A DNA stretch of 51,274 bases from Erwinia sp. ErVv1 (GCF_900068895.1 NZ_CDPK01000011.1:51384-102657), one strand, 5' to 3'; shown: positions 9,288-19,063, counted from the stretch's first letter. Notes: generated by a model from the letters alone, not told the origin. Translations and numbers: made by a program.

Positions 9288-11348
9288 TTAGTCAGGTTGT
9301 TCCAGAGATTTAATGTAATCGTAAATGGCCAGCTGCGCGCGTACCTTGCGGCGATTGCCGCGCGGAACATACCGGTTGCTTAGCTCTTTGTCTACGAAGC
9401 GCGCCTTAAGCGTATCACTGAAGAGGATGGCAATAATATCCTGCACCCGCTGTTTCAGAATAGGATCCAGGACTGACACTGCCACCTCGATACGATAATC
9501 AATGTTGCGGGTCATCCAGTCAGCGGAGGAGAGGAAGACCTTTTTGTCGCCGCCGTTTTCAAAAATATAGACGCGATCGTGCTCGAGATAGCGGTCAACA
9601 ATACTGATCACCCGGATATTTTCGCTAATTCCTTCAAGATTGGGAATAAGGGAACACATGCCACGCACCAGCAGGCTGACGCTAACGCCCACGCTGGAGG
9701 CGGTATAGAGGCGGTCAACCAGGCCCTTATCGACAAGGTTATTCACCTTAAGGGTGATGGCGGCGGGAATGCCGTTCTGCGCATTGGCAATTTCACTGTC
9801 GATCAGCTGATAAAGCATCTGGCGCGAGTTTTGCGGTGAGACCATCAGGTGTTCAAACGAGACGGGCCGATAGGGGTTTTCAATAAAGTTAAATACCCGG
9901 CGGACTTCGTTAGTGATGCGGGCATCGGCGGTCAGCAGCGAGTAGTCGGTATAGAGCCGCGCGGTTTTTTCATTGAAGTTGCCGGTGCCGATATGCGCAT
10001 AGCGGGCGATCTCGCCATTTTCGCGTCGGGAAATCAGAAAAAGCTTCGCGTGAATTTTCAGACCGGGCGCGGAGAAAATAACGTGAACGCCCGCCTCGGT
10101 CAGCCGTTTAGCCCAGTGGATATTGGCTTCTTCATCAAAACGCGCCTGTAGCTCAACCACCACGGTCACTTTCTTGCCGTTGTAGGCGGCGTGGATCATC
10201 GCATCAATGATGCGCGAGTTTTTTGCCACGCGGTAAATATTAATTTTTATCGCCAGCACCGCCGGGTCAAACGAAGCCTGGCGCAGCAGTTCAAGCACGT
10301 GCTCAAAGGTATGATAGGGATAGTAAAGCAGCACATCGCGGTTGCGAATGGCGTCAAAACCGTTACGAAAGCGGTCAAACCAGATATGGCGCAGCTGCGG
10401 TAGCGGCTTGTTGACCAGATTTGCCTTGCCGACGTTTGGGAAGGTAATAAAGTCTTTGAAGTTATGGTAACGCCCACCCGGCACAATGGAGTCATAGTTG
10501 GAGATATTGAGCTTCTTACGCAGCATCTCCACCATGGCATCCGGCATATCGCGCTGATAAACAAAGCGCACCGGCTCGGCGGTCAGACGCTGCTTAAGGC
10601 TTGAGGACATCAGCTCCAGCAGGCTCGACTCCATCTCCGTGACCAGATCGTACTCGGCGTCGCGGGTCATCTTCATCGAGTAGGCGTTCAGCGCGTCATA
10701 GTCAAAGAAGCCACGAAAGATATCGCCCAGGCAGTAGCGGAGGATATTGTCCAGCAGGATCATCGGCTTGCGGCGCCGTGGCGTTTCGGGCGGCAGGTTA
10801 ACAAAACGCGGCACCTTATCGGACGGGATCTCCAGCAGCGCGTAATTTATCTCCTCGCCACGGATGATCTCCACCGCCAGGTAGGTGTAATCATCCTTAA
10901 GAAATTCAATCAGGTCCGTATCGTGATTGACCAGGATAGGCGTGATGTGCTGGCGCAGATGATGTTTAAAATAGTGACGTAACCAGCTCTGCTGATTGGG
11001 CGAGAGCTGGCGTTCGTTGATCAGGAAAATCTGGTTACGGGCCATTTCCAGCAGCAGGTCGTTATACAGGCCGTCAAACTCCTGGTCTGCCTTCAGCACG
11101 CGCGCCTGGATTTTTTTTAGCAGATGGCGCGGTGTACTGGGGGATCCCTGTTCTTCACCAATCAGGATCCTGCGCTTAAGATCGGCAAAGCGCACCTTGT
11201 AAAACTCTTCAAGGTTATTGGAATAAATGCCCAGAAAACGCATGCGCTCAATCAGCGGGTTGGTTTTATCGGCTGCTTCCTGTAAGACGCGCTCGTTAAA
11301 GGAGAGCCAGCTCAACTCTTTAACGGTATAAAGCTTTTCCTGACCCAT
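9288..11348 (-). CDS. ppk1: Polyphosphate kinase
   Basis: A 686-residue PPK1 that makes polyphosphate from ATP. It is close to the E. coli enzyme throughout, beginning [19 protein letters not shown]; the ATG at 11348 was chosen over one ten codons upstream for that reason. The two active-site histidine regions are visible: [13 protein letters not shown] and [15 protein letters not shown]. It heads the ppk-ppx-tehB operon and is divergent from pstC, so one 167-base region probably controls polyphosphate synthesis and phosphate uptake. Confidence 0.96.
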   Translation of the reverse strand: MGQEKLYTVKELSWLSFNERVLQEAADKTNPLIERMRFLGIYSNNLEEFYKVRFADLKRRILIGEEQGSPSTPRHLLKKIQARVLKADQEFDGLYNDLLLEMARNQIFLINERQLSPNQQSWLRHYFKHHLRQHITPILVNHDTDLIEFLKDDYTYLAVEIIRGEEINYALLEIPSDKVPRFVNLPPETPRRRKPMILLDNILRYCLGDIFRGFFDYDALNAYSMKMTRDAEYDLVTEMESSLLELMSSSLKQRLTAEPVRFVYQRDMPDAMVEMLRKKLNISNYDSIVPGGRYHNFKDFITFPNVGKANLVNKPLPQLRHIWFDRFRNGFDAIRNRDVLLYYPYHTFEHVLELLRQASFDPAVLAIKINIYRVAKNSRIIDAMIHAAYNGKKVTVVVELQARFDEEANIHWAKRLTEAGVHVIFSAPGLKIHAKLFLISRRENGEIARYAHIGTGNFNEKTARLYTDYSLLTADARITNEVRRVFNFIENPYRPVSFEHLMVSPQNSRQMLYQLIDSEIANAQNGIPAAITLKVNNLVDKGLVDRLYTASSVGVSVSLLVRGMCSLIPNLEGISENIRVISIVDRYLEHDRVYIFENGGDKKVFLSSADWMTRNIDYRIEVAVSVLDPILKQRVQDIIAILFSDTLKARFVDKELSNRYVPRGNRRKVRAQLAIYDYIKSLEQPD

Positions 11349-11394
11349 TTGTACTCCATTTGCAGATTCACGACCCAACTTGCCTTTGGCCGGT

Positions 11395-11458
11395 CATTGT
11401 CCGTCTTTATTATGGCGAGAGTAGGGCAGCAATGTCCAACGGACATTGTTCATTGTCT
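11395..11458. promoter_or_regulatory. Palindrome and CATTGTC repeats between ppk and pstC
   Basis: The ppk-pstC divergent promoter region contains the perfect palindrome CAATGTCC-AAC-GGACATTG at 11430-11448, flanked by CATTGTCC at 11395-11402 and CATTGTCT at 11451-11458. This looks like an operator with satellite half sites. It does not match the direct-repeat layout of a standard Pho box well, so the regulator is not assigned. Confidence 0.5.
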
Positions 11459-11515
11459 TATTAACCGCATACGGGCAACATAAGGCCCTCAGCGCACAGG
11501 AAAGCGACACATAGC

Positions 11516-13714
11516 ATGATCCCAACCCCCATTCCCGCTCAGTTTAACGACCGGCGACGCCAGCTTATAGACCGGCTGACGCGCCGCGTGGTGATGGCGT
11601 GTGGGCTGGCCATTTTGCTGGTTATGCTGCTGCTATTTGTCTGGCTGGCAGGGGTTGTGGTGCCGCTGTTCAGCTCCCCCGCCGTCGAGGGCAGCCAGGC
11701 TATCCCGCTGGGGCAGGCCCGGCCCGTGGTGGCAATGGGGCTGGGTCCGCAGCAACAGTGGGGCTGGCGCATTGACGATGTTGGCGAAGGCCAGTTTATT
11801 CCCCTCGCGGGTCAGACGGCTTCCTCCCCGGCATTAATGGGGACGGGGAATGTGAACGCGGTGGCAGCAATGAGCACTGGCAGCGTGAACGCGGCTGCAG
11901 CATTACAGGGCAGTGGCAGGGTGAACGCAACGGCGACCCCGGATAATAGCAACGTGCTGCTAAAAAGCGCCGCCGGTCTGCTGCTGGTGGTGCCTGATTT
12001 TAGTCAGGCGGAGCCGCGCTGGCGATTCCCGCTGGGTGAGGCGCCGATCGCCGCCGATCCTGACGCTCAGGTACTGGCGCTGGCGCATCCGCAGGCGGAT
12101 CGCTGGCTGGTGGCGCAGGCCAGCCCGCAGCGCCTGACGCTGCAACAGTTTCAGCCCTCCCAGCCGCCTCTGAGCTTTAGCATGGCGGTCAGTGATATCA
12201 ACCAAATGCTGCTGGCGCCGGACGGTCAGCGCCTGTTTACCCTCTCGGGGGCGCTGCTGCGCGTCTGGCAGATCGGTGAGCAGGGTCTGACCCTGCGCGA
12301 CAGCATTACGCTGGCGCAGAAGCCGCAGCAGATGCTGCTGCTGAGCGGCGGCCAGTCGCTGCTGCTTGCCGACCAGAAGGGCCTCTCGCAGTGGTTCGAT
12401 TTGGCCAGTGAAACCGGGCTTCACCTGCGTCAGATCCGCTATTTCAGCGACGCCCGCGCCCAGCCGCTGCTGTTCAGCGAGGCGCACCGCCGCGTATTCG
12501 CTACCGTCAGCCCGGCGGGGACCCTTTCCCTGTACGCCAGTAAACAGCCGGGGGCGATTTTCACCTGTCCGCTGGGACCGGGCGTCATCCGCGCCGCATT
12601 TGCACCCCAGGGGGATGGCATACTGATTGAGCGGCAGGGCCGCTGGCAGCATTTGCGCCTGTCAAACCCCTGGCCGGATATCAGCTGGCGCAGCCTGTGG
12701 CAGAAGGTATGGTATGAAAACTATCCCTCGCCGGACTATGTCTGGCAGTCCACTTCGGCTGATGATGATTATCAGGGGAAATACAGCCTGGTGCCGATGG
12801 TGTCAGGCACGCTTAAGGCGGCCGGGCTGGCGATGCTGTTTGCCACGCCGCTGGCGCTGGCTGCTGCCATGTACACCGCCTGGTTTATGAGCCCCGGCCT
12901 GAGGCGCTGGGTTAAACCGGCTATTGAGATGATGGGCGCGCTGCCCAGCGTGGTGATAGGGCTTATCGCCGGACTGTGGCTGGCGCCGCAGCTGGCCGAC
13001 AGGCTTGCCGGTGTCCTGCTGCTGCCGCTAATGCTGGCCGGTGTGCTGCTGCTCTGTAGCTGGGCCTCCGCCCGTCTGCCGTCGCGCTGGCGCAGGCGGC
13101 TGTGCGATGAAGGCCGCGAGATCTGGCTGCTGCTGCCTTTACTGTTGCTGACGACGGTATTTTGCCTGTGGTGTATTCCGCTGCTGGAGCACGCCCTGTT
13201 CAGGCAGGGGCTGGCCGACCGGCTGAGCGGAGGCTATCAGCAGCGTAATCTGCTGATCGCGGGCGTGGCGATGGGGTTTGCGCTGGTGCCGCTAATCTTT
13301 ACCCTCGCGGAAGACGCCATTTTCAGCGTTCCCGCCTCGCTGGGGCAGGGATCGCTGGCGCTTGGCGCGACGCCGTGGCAGACCCTGTCACGCGTGGTGT
13401 TACCCTCTGCCTCCGCCGGAATTTTCGCTGCGCTGATGATAGGTTTTGGCCGCGCATTGGGAGAGACGATGATTGTGCTGATGGCAACGGGCAATACGCC
13501 GGTCACCGGGGGCGGGCTGCTAGAGGGCGTCAGAAGCCTGGCGGCGAATATCGCGATTGAAATGCCCGAGGCCGCCAGCGGCAGCGCCCACTACCGCATT
13601 CTGTTCTTAAGTGCGCTGGTGCTACTGGTGTTCACGCTGATTGTGAACACGCTGGCTGAGCTTATTCGTCAGCGGCTGCGTCGACGCTTCGCCAGACAGG
13701 AGGGGCAGGGATGA
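11516..13714 (+). CDS. pstC: Phosphate ABC transporter permease PstC, long form
   Basis: A 732-residue permease, more than twice the size of E. coli PstC. An N-terminal membrane helix (about 27-50) is followed by a long extracytoplasmic region (about 55-410) with propeller-like low-complexity strands, then the conserved transmembrane domain. The EAA loop is visible as LALGATPWQTLSRVVLPSASAG and then GFGRALGETM, as in phosphate permeases. Long PstC proteins of this type are known from Pseudomonas. Near residue 109 a degenerate peptide repeat (TGNVNA, TGSVNA, SGRVNA) occurs. Its stop overlaps an ATG (ATGA), leading through a 19-codon micro-ORF to pstA. No pstS is adjacent. Confidence 0.88.
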   Translation: MIPTPIPAQFNDRRRQLIDRLTRRVVMACGLAILLVMLLLFVWLAGVVVPLFSSPAVEGSQAIPLGQARPVVAMGLGPQQQWGWRIDDVGEGQFIPLAGQTASSPALMGTGNVNAVAAMSTGSVNAAAALQGSGRVNATATPDNSNVLLKSAAGLLLVVPDFSQAEPRWRFPLGEAPIAADPDAQVLALAHPQADRWLVAQASPQRLTLQQFQPSQPPLSFSMAVSDINQMLLAPDGQRLFTLSGALLRVWQIGEQGLTLRDSITLAQKPQQMLLLSGGQSLLLADQKGLSQWFDLASETGLHLRQIRYFSDARAQPLLFSEAHRRVFATVSPAGTLSLYASKQPGAIFTCPLGPGVIRAAFAPQGDGILIERQGRWQHLRLSNPWPDISWRSLWQKVWYENYPSPDYVWQSTSADDDYQGKYSLVPMVSGTLKAAGLAMLFATPLALAAAMYTAWFMSPGLRRWVKPAIEMMGALPSVVIGLIAGLWLAPQLADRLAGVLLLPLMLAGVLLLCSWASARLPSRWRRRLCDEGREIWLLLPLLLLTTVFCLWCIPLLEHALFRQGLADRLSGGYQQRNLLIAGVAMGFALVPLIFTLAEDAIFSVPASLGQGSLALGATPWQTLSRVVLPSASAGIFAALMIGFGRALGETMIVLMATGNTPVTGGGLLEGVRSLAANIAIEMPEAASGSAHYRILFLSALVLLVFTLIVNTLAELIRQRLRRRFARQEGQG

Positions 13715-13770
13715 GGGCGGTAAGGATAAGCTATCACGGACGCATTGCCTGGCGGGAGGGGCAGGAATGA
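13711..13770 (+). CDS. 19-codon linking micro-ORF between pstC and pstA
   Basis: An ATG overlapping the pstC stop (ATGA, 13711-13714) opens a 19-codon frame that ends at TGA 13768-13770, which in turn overlaps the pstA ATG at 13767 in the same ATGA arrangement. Both ATGs are preceded by nearly identical sequence (GGAGGGGCAGGGATGAG and GGAGGGGCAGGAATGAG). The layout is best read as a duplicated start junction that keeps translational coupling. Whether the peptide has a function is unknown. Confidence 0.4.
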   Translation: MRAVRISYHGRIAWREGQE

Positions 13771-15521
13771 GAGCAGCACGGGTTAATCACCGCTGGCGCT
13801 GGCTGACCGGGGGAGCGGTTGCGCTCTGTCTGCTGGCCTTTCTGGCGCTGATAGCGCTGCTCGGCTGGCAGGGATTGAGCTATTTCTGGCCGCAGCCGGT
13901 AACGCTGTTTAGCGTTCAGCTACCGGGTGAGAGCGCCTCCGGGAGTCTGCGCCCGCAGCAGCCCAGCGAGACAACGCCGTTGCAGGGCGATACCCGCCCA
14001 CCGCTCTCCGGCGAGACAACGCTGCTGCTGAACACGTCCCAATTTTCGCTGCTGGGCGAGATAGCACAGTCGCAGAAGGTCACCCGCCAGCAGCTTCAGG
14101 AGAGTGGCGCGCGCCTCCCGGCGAGTCTGCCTAGCGAACTGACGCGCCTGCTGATTAACACCGGCAGCCGAGAGGTGGGCGGAACCGGTTTCCGCAGCCT
14201 GTTAAGCAGCGATATCCTGCGTCAGGAGCGGCCCGCAAACCTGCTGGTGCTGCAACGACGACAGGGTGGGGTAGCCTTTGGCTGGTTTGACGGGCTGCTG
14301 GAAAAGGGGCAGCCGCTGACTGCCGTTAATATGCAACATACGCTCCAGCAGCGCATCAACCAGAGCCGTGAGCGTCAGGCTCAGGTTGATAAAATCCGCC
14401 GCGTCAGTATGGCCCGGTTAAACAACGAGCTGGAACAGCTTGCCGCGCAGCGCCAGCGGCTGCAAAAAGCAGAGGGCTACAGCGCACAGACGGACTCCAT
14501 TCTGCTGGCCGATAGCGCGGAGCTCAAGCGGCAGTTCTCCCAGCGTACCCAGCTGCGGAACGATCTTAACCGCGAAAACGATAGCACGGAGCTGATCCTG
14601 CGGGATGTCTCCGGGCAGCAGCATCGCATCCCGCTGAGTCAAATCCTCGCGGCATGGTATCCCAACGCAATGAGCATCGGGGCAAAATGGCAGCATTTTG
14701 GCTGGCAGATTTGGCACTTTGTCAGCAACCCGCCGGGCGAGGGGCCGGGTAACGGCGGCGTATTCCCGGCGATTTTTGGCACCATCCTGATGGTGCTGCT
14801 GATGTCAGTGGTGGTGATGCCGCTGGGCGTGGTCGCGGCCATCTGGCTGCATGAGTACGCGGGCAATAGCCTGTTGACCCGTCTGGTACGCATTGCGGTA
14901 ATCAATCTGGCTGGCGTCCCCTCTATTGTTTACGGGGTGTTTGGGCTGGGCTTCTTTGTCTGGATGATGGGCGGCAGCATCGACAGACTGTTCTTTTCGA
15001 CCTCTCTGCCTAATCCAACCTTTGGTACGCCGGGCCTGCTGTGGGCTTCGCTGACCCTGGCGCTGCTGACGCTGCCGGTGGTGATTGTCGCCACCGAGGA
15101 GGGGCTGTCGCGTATTCCCGCCTCCCTGCGGCAGGGGTCGTTAGCCTTAGGCGCCACGCAGGCCGAAACGCTGTGGCATATCACCCTGCCCATGGCAGTA
15201 CCTGCCATGCTTACCGGATTAATTCTGTCGGTGGCGCGGGCGGCGGGGGAAACCGCACCGCTGATGCTGGTTGGTGTGGCGAAAATGGTGCCTGAGCTGC
15301 CGCTGGACTCGGTCTTTCCTTTTCTACATCTGGACCGTAAATTTATGCACCTTGGCTTCCAGATCTACGATCTCGCTTTTCAGAGTCCAGACGCGCAGGC
15401 AGACCGCCCGCTGGTCTTTGCCACCGCGCTGCTGCTGGTGTTAATTATTCTGGCCCTGAACCTGCTGGCCATGATACTGCGCCACCGCCTCCGCGAGCGC
15501 TATCGCGCGTTGATGAACTAA
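13767..15521 (+). CDS. pstA: Phosphate ABC transporter permease PstA, long form
   Basis: A 584-residue second permease, about twice the length of E. coli PstA. One helix near the N-terminus is followed by an extracytoplasmic insert (about 45-310) with a likely coiled coil around 200-270 rich in Q, R, L and E. The C-terminal 270 residues are the usual permease domain, with the EAA loop LALGATQAETLWHITLPMAVPA followed by SVARAAGETAPLM, typical of PstA. The start is an ATG inside an ATGA overlap with the micro-ORF. PstB begins 18 bases after the stop. The large inserts may serve docking of a binding protein encoded elsewhere; this is inference. Confidence 0.88.
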   Translation: MRAARVNHRWRWLTGGAVALCLLAFLALIALLGWQGLSYFWPQPVTLFSVQLPGESASGSLRPQQPSETTPLQGDTRPPLSGETTLLLNTSQFSLLGEIAQSQKVTRQQLQESGARLPASLPSELTRLLINTGSREVGGTGFRSLLSSDILRQERPANLLVLQRRQGGVAFGWFDGLLEKGQPLTAVNMQHTLQQRINQSRERQAQVDKIRRVSMARLNNELEQLAAQRQRLQKAEGYSAQTDSILLADSAELKRQFSQRTQLRNDLNRENDSTELILRDVSGQQHRIPLSQILAAWYPNAMSIGAKWQHFGWQIWHFVSNPPGEGPGNGGVFPAIFGTILMVLLMSVVVMPLGVVAAIWLHEYAGNSLLTRLVRIAVINLAGVPSIVYGVFGLGFFVWMMGGSIDRLFFSTSLPNPTFGTPGLLWASLTLALLTLPVVIVATEEGLSRIPASLRQGSLALGATQAETLWHITLPMAVPAMLTGLILSVARAAGETAPLMLVGVAKMVPELPLDSVFPFLHLDRKFMHLGFQIYDLAFQSPDAQADRPLVFATALLLVLIILALNLLAMILRHRLRERYRALMN

Positions 15522-15539
15522 CGAGGGTTAAGGAAAGTG

Positions 15540-16307
15540 ATGCAAAATATGCCGGAAACGTCGCTGACGCTGGATAACCTGTCGCTGTGGTACGGCGCTA
15601 AACAGGCGCTTAACGGCATCAGTATGCAGGTGCCTAAACATCGCATTACCGCGCTGATCGGTCCTTCCGGCTGTGGGAAGTCGACGCTGTTGCGCTGCTT
15701 TAACCGCATGAACGATCTGATCGAGGGCTGCCGGACAGAGGGCGATATTCTGCTGAATCAGCAGTCGATTCTCCACGAACAGGCGGATCTGTCGGCGCTG
15801 CGCCGACGGGTAGGCATGGTCTTTCAGCGGCCTAACCCTTTCCCAAAGACGATTTATGAAAATGTGGCCTACGGCCTGCGGCTTAAGGGCGTACGCGACC
15901 GGCGCGTGCTGGATGAGGCGGTAGAAAGCGCGCTGCGCGCCGCCGCGCTGTGGGGCGAGGTGAAAGAGAATCTCTGGCAGAATGCGCTAACGCTGTCGAG
16001 CGGCCAGCAGCAGCGGCTGGTGATCGCCAGAGCCATTGCCATTGAGCCTGAGGTTTTGCTGCTTGATGAACCGACATCGGCGCTGGACCCGATCTCCACG
16101 CTGGTGATTGAGGAGCTGATGTGCACGCTCAGGCAGCATTTCACGCTGATTCTGGTCACCCATAATATGCAACAGGCCGCGCGCGTCTCGGACTATACGG
16201 CGTTTATGCATCAGGGCAGCGTCGTGGAGTTTGATGAGACGGACAGGCTGTTTACCACACCGCGCCAGAGGCGCACCGAGGATTATATTACCGGGCGCTA
16301 CGGTTAA
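15540..16307 (+). CDS. pstB: Phosphate ABC transporter ATPase PstB
   Basis: A 255-residue ABC ATPase that powers phosphate import. It has Walker [11 protein letters not shown]-loop VFQRPNPFP, a signature reading LSSGQQQR (one change from LSGGQQQR), Walker [14 protein letters not shown] and the switch histidine in LVTHNMQQ. The ATG at 15540 was preferred to the overlapping GTG at 15537 for its spacing from AAGGA. It ends the operon intact (…DYITGRYG). The phoU gene that normally follows is not here; instead T6SS and transposon debris begins at once. Confidence 0.92.
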   Translation: MQNMPETSLTLDNLSLWYGAKQALNGISMQVPKHRITALIGPSGCGKSTLLRCFNRMNDLIEGCRTEGDILLNQQSILHEQADLSALRRRVGMVFQRPNPFPKTIYENVAYGLRLKGVRDRRVLDEAVESALRAAALWGEVKENLWQNALTLSSGQQQRLVIARAIAIEPEVLLLDEPTSALDPISTLVIEELMCTLRQHFTLILVTHNMQQAARVSDYTAFMHQGSVVEFDETDRLFTTPRQRRTEDYITGRYG

Positions 16308-16344
16308 CCAGGACAGATCTACCAGACACCATACGGATAGACTT

Positions 16345-16590
16345 TCCACCGGCCTGTTGGTAAATCCGCGTATTGCTGTCAGGTTTAGCGAGCGGCACGG
16401 TTTCAAACTGCGGGTGGGTCAGAAAATGGATTTCGTGCTCGTCGGGGTTGTAGCCGCCGCCAATATCAGAGTGTACGCCCGGCAGGGCCAGCTCCGGCCA
16501 GGCCGGTTTCACGCTGTTCAGTGCCAGAGTTAATGATCTGCCCGCCAGCAAAGCCGCCATGCCGTTGCCAGAGCCATCTGTCACGGTCAA
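16345..16590 (-). pseudogene. tle1 (DUF2235 phospholipase) internal fragment
   Basis: The minus strand reads LNSVKPAWPELALPGVHSD followed by IGGGYNPDEHEIHFLT, which is the block around the catalytic aspartate of Tle1-type (DUF2235) T6SS phospholipase effectors. Similarity fades after TRIYQQ, close to the pstB stop, and before LNSVKP, where Tn3 sequence begins. Only about 60-80 residues of an enzyme of more than 500 remain, so it is a remnant. Another tle1 piece lies at 20822-20918. Confidence 0.65.
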
Positions 16591-16593
16591 AAA

Positions 16594-16881
16594 GGTGAGA
16601 TAAGAAAACGATATACCGACGGTCAGGAAGATCAGTTGGGAGTACTGGGGCAGGTCACTAACGCCGTCGTGTTATGGAACACTATTTATATGCAGGCAGC
16701 CCTGGATCATCTCCGGGTGCAGGGCGAAACACTGAATGATGAAGATATCGCACGCCTCTCCCCGCTTTGCCACGGACATATCAATATGCTCGGCCATTAT
16801 TCCTTCACGCTGGCAGAACTGGTGAGCAAAGGATATCTGAGACCATTAAAAGAGGCGTCAGAGGCAGAAAACGTTGCTTAA
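16594..16881 (+). pseudogene. tnpA: tnpA remnant, C-terminal end of Tn3-family transposase
   Basis: About 95 codons read as the end of a Tn3 TnpA: RKRYTDGQEDQLGVLGQV, then VLWNTIYMQAALDHL, LSPLCHGHINMLGHYSF and finally PLKEASEAENVA. This agrees almost residue for residue with what I recall of Tn3. The remaining 900 residues are absent; the 5' boundary abuts the tle1 fragment near 16590. As in Tn3 itself, the stop codon (16879-16881) lies inside the terminal inverted repeat that follows. Confidence 0.88.
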
Positions 16882-16914
16882 CGTGAGTTTTCGTTCCACT
16901 GAGCGTCAGACCCC
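16877..16914 (-). repeat. Tn3 38-bp terminal inverted repeat, tnpA end
   Basis: These 38 bases are the reverse complement of the copy at 20143-20180, identical at every position, and correspond to the Tn3 terminal repeat beginning GGGGTCTGACGCTCAGTGG. The outer GGGG end points to the right, so the transposon body lies to the left. The next five bases are TGATA. Confidence 0.9.
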
Positions 16915-16990
16915 TGATATAAGGGATTTAGGTTAATTTCTATTCGGCGTATGATGCGGGGCGTACCCTTCTAATGTGCAAGGAATTAGC

Positions 16991-19063
16991 ATGGAAATTA
17001 TTGGCGACAATACCTGTGTCACCAGTCTCAGGCCTAAATATAAAGTCGTTCAGTGTCGCGGTGAACAGCATAAATACAGGCTTGAACTCCAGTTCATGGA
17101 TGAGAACAATACCCCGGTTTCCGGGCTGAACGTGAGGCTGGAGTACCATCCGCTGGCGTCAGCGAAGGGTGTGGATATGTGGCGAAAATTCGGCCACGAC
17201 TACGATCCGGCTCCGCCGCCCAATCCTCCGGCGGGCGTTACCGACGGTCAGGGCGTGGTGCGCTTCGACGACCTGTACTGGATAGCGGTTGACGTGAAGA
17301 CCGACGCCCAGCCACTGGCCGACGAGATGGAAAAACGCCCGCTGGGCCTGCGGCGCAACCCGAACAGCCAGCCGGTGAGCAACAACATGTTCCGGCCGGA
17401 AACCCGCGACCCCAAATGGCGCTCAGACGTGCAGGAAAAAGCCGAGGCTGCCGGGTACATCCATCACTATGTGACCATCGGGGAGCTTTGCGATCGGCTA
17501 CCGGAGATCGAGGGCTGGACTGAGCCGGTGCCGCCGAAGTTTCATTTTCCACCGGGACGGTCACTGAAAGGCACAGAGATAGCGCGGGAGGCACTGGATA
17601 AGCGGCACGTTATCGAGATCTGCCCGTTCCGGGCGTGGGTGCTGGATCTGCATGATACGAAAGAGTATGACCTCGCCAACGGGCTGAACCTCGGTATCAT
17701 GGCCGACCTTGCTTATTCAGCCGAAAAAGAGAATAAAACAGTCGATTACTTCTTCCGGCAGAAATGTCTGGACCTGTCCTGCATCCCGCAGTTTGCCGAG
17801 TTTCCGTCTTACTTTCACACGCTGACGGTGGACGTGCCATTTCGCGATCGTTATCTGGCACCTGTATATCTGAATACAAAAGACATTGAGCCTTCGGAAG
17901 GTGATAGCCGCTTTTTTACGGCCGAGTGCGGTACTCATGTGCTGGTTGCGTGGTGCGGAACAGACAGCCTTCTGAACGCCCTGACGGATGCCTCATTCGG
18001 GCCGAAGAAGTGCCTGCCGGAGCTTGCCGGAGCGGGTAATGTTCACGGCGGTTTTCTGGAAGCCTATGAGCTGGCTAAACGGAAGTTTGAGCCTATATTT
18101 CAGGCGATAAATAAGTCTCTTGATGAAGGTGGTGGAGCGAAAAAATTGTTTATCTGCGGTCACAGTCTGGGCGGATCTCTGGCGCTGCTGTATGCCGCCG
18201 AGATGAAAAATTATCGGCCTGTGCTGTACACCTACGGGATGCCGCGCTCGTTTACCCGCGCGGCGATGCCGTTTCTGGACAGTATTACCCACTACCGGCA
18301 CGTCAATGATAACGACACCGTGCCACAGGTGCCGCTGGAAACAGATATGGACAATCTGTTCTATCAGACGCTGGGACCGCTGGGCGACAAGCTGGGTTTT
18401 AACTGGCTGACGACCTCGGTTGCCGGGCTGCCGGTCTCTCTCTGGCAGAAAGACATGGAGTTAAAAACGGGGATACGGTTGAAAACAGATCCTTACTGGC
18501 ATCACGGCAACACCGTAGTCTTCTTCCGGGCGCAGCAGTGTTCGATTAAGCTCACCAGCCCGAACCGGAAGAGTCTGGTTGATGGTGAGGTATATGCCCG
18601 GCATTTTGTGGCCGTTAAGCTCTTTCTGGTGCCCTCCCTGAACGATGAGTGTCTGAAAGCAACCGGCGAGCATCAGGCAGCGTTTATCCAGTGCCTGAAC
18701 CCGACCAGTCTGGAAAAGACCTTTCCGAAAAACACCAACCCCACGCTGGACGGTCTCGGTACAGATCCCCGCAGTCACTCGATGGCGCACCGCTACCTGC
18801 CCTATATCCATAATCAGGTGCTGGAGCTGGCCGATCCGGCGCGGAAGATGAGCAGGAAAACGATGCGGGAAAAATTCCGGGAGGAAGTTGAGAAAAGCGC
18901 GGCCTACAGCAATCCGGATGAGGTTGAGCGTAACCGGCAGTTCATTGCCCTCCAGAACATGTTGCCGGTTACGCTGCAACGGACGCAGACAGAGGAAACC
19001 GGGAAGAATGCTCTGCTCCGCTTTACGGCGGTAACGGAGGAAGAAGTTGAATTTTCTATCTAA
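16991..19063 (+). CDS. Class 3 lipase, probable T6SS effector
   Basis: A 690-residue protein with an alpha/beta-hydrolase lipase domain in its middle: KLFICGHSLGGSLALLYAA carries the nucleophile Ser392, NDNDTVPQVP offers Asp440/442, and YWHHGNTV offers His504/505. There is no signal peptide. An N-terminal region of about 230 residues of unknown fold and a basic helical C-terminus flank it. This layout fits lipase_3 T6SS effectors that attack membranes of rivals. The ATG at 16991 has AAGGAA in front; a GTG at 16976 is less likely. The next gene, a lipoprotein, overlaps its end, as is usual for effector-immunity pairs. It lies between two outward-facing Tn3 ends and beside a plasmid origin, so it was probably plasmid-borne. 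Confidence 0.75.
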   Translation: MEIIGDNTCVTSLRPKYKVVQCRGEQHKYRLELQFMDENNTPVSGLNVRLEYHPLASAKGVDMWRKFGHDYDPAPPPNPPAGVTDGQGVVRFDDLYWIAVDVKTDAQPLADEMEKRPLGLRRNPNSQPVSNNMFRPETRDPKWRSDVQEKAEAAGYIHHYVTIGELCDRLPEIEGWTEPVPPKFHFPPGRSLKGTEIAREALDKRHVIEICPFRAWVLDLHDTKEYDLANGLNLGIMADLAYSAEKENKTVDYFFRQKCLDLSCIPQFAEFPSYFHTLTVDVPFRDRYLAPVYLNTKDIEPSEGDSRFFTAECGTHVLVAWCGTDSLLNALTDASFGPKKCLPELAGAGNVHGGFLEAYELAKRKFEPIFQAINKSLDEGGGAKKLFICGHSLGGSLALLYAAEMKNYRPVLYTYGMPRSFTRAAMPFLDSITHYRHVNDNDTVPQVPLETDMDNLFYQTLGPLGDKLGFNWLTTSVAGLPVSLWQKDMELKTGIRLKTDPYWHHGNTVVFFRAQQCSIKLTSPNRKSLVDGEVYARHFVAVKLFLVPSLNDECLKATGEHQAAFIQCLNPTSLEKTFPKNTNPTLDGLGTDPRSHSMAHRYLPYIHNQVLELADPARKMSRKTMREKFREEVEKSAAYSNPDEVERNRQFIALQNMLPVTLQRTQTEETGKNALLRFTAVTEEEVEFSI

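Noticed and set aside
11395..11458. Pho box for pstC/ppk
   Set aside because: Motifs are palindromic rather than the 11-base direct repeat of CTGTCAT expected for PhoB.
11960..12652. 230-residue minus-strand frame inside pstC
   Set aside because: Antisense shadow of the permease gene with low-complexity sequence.
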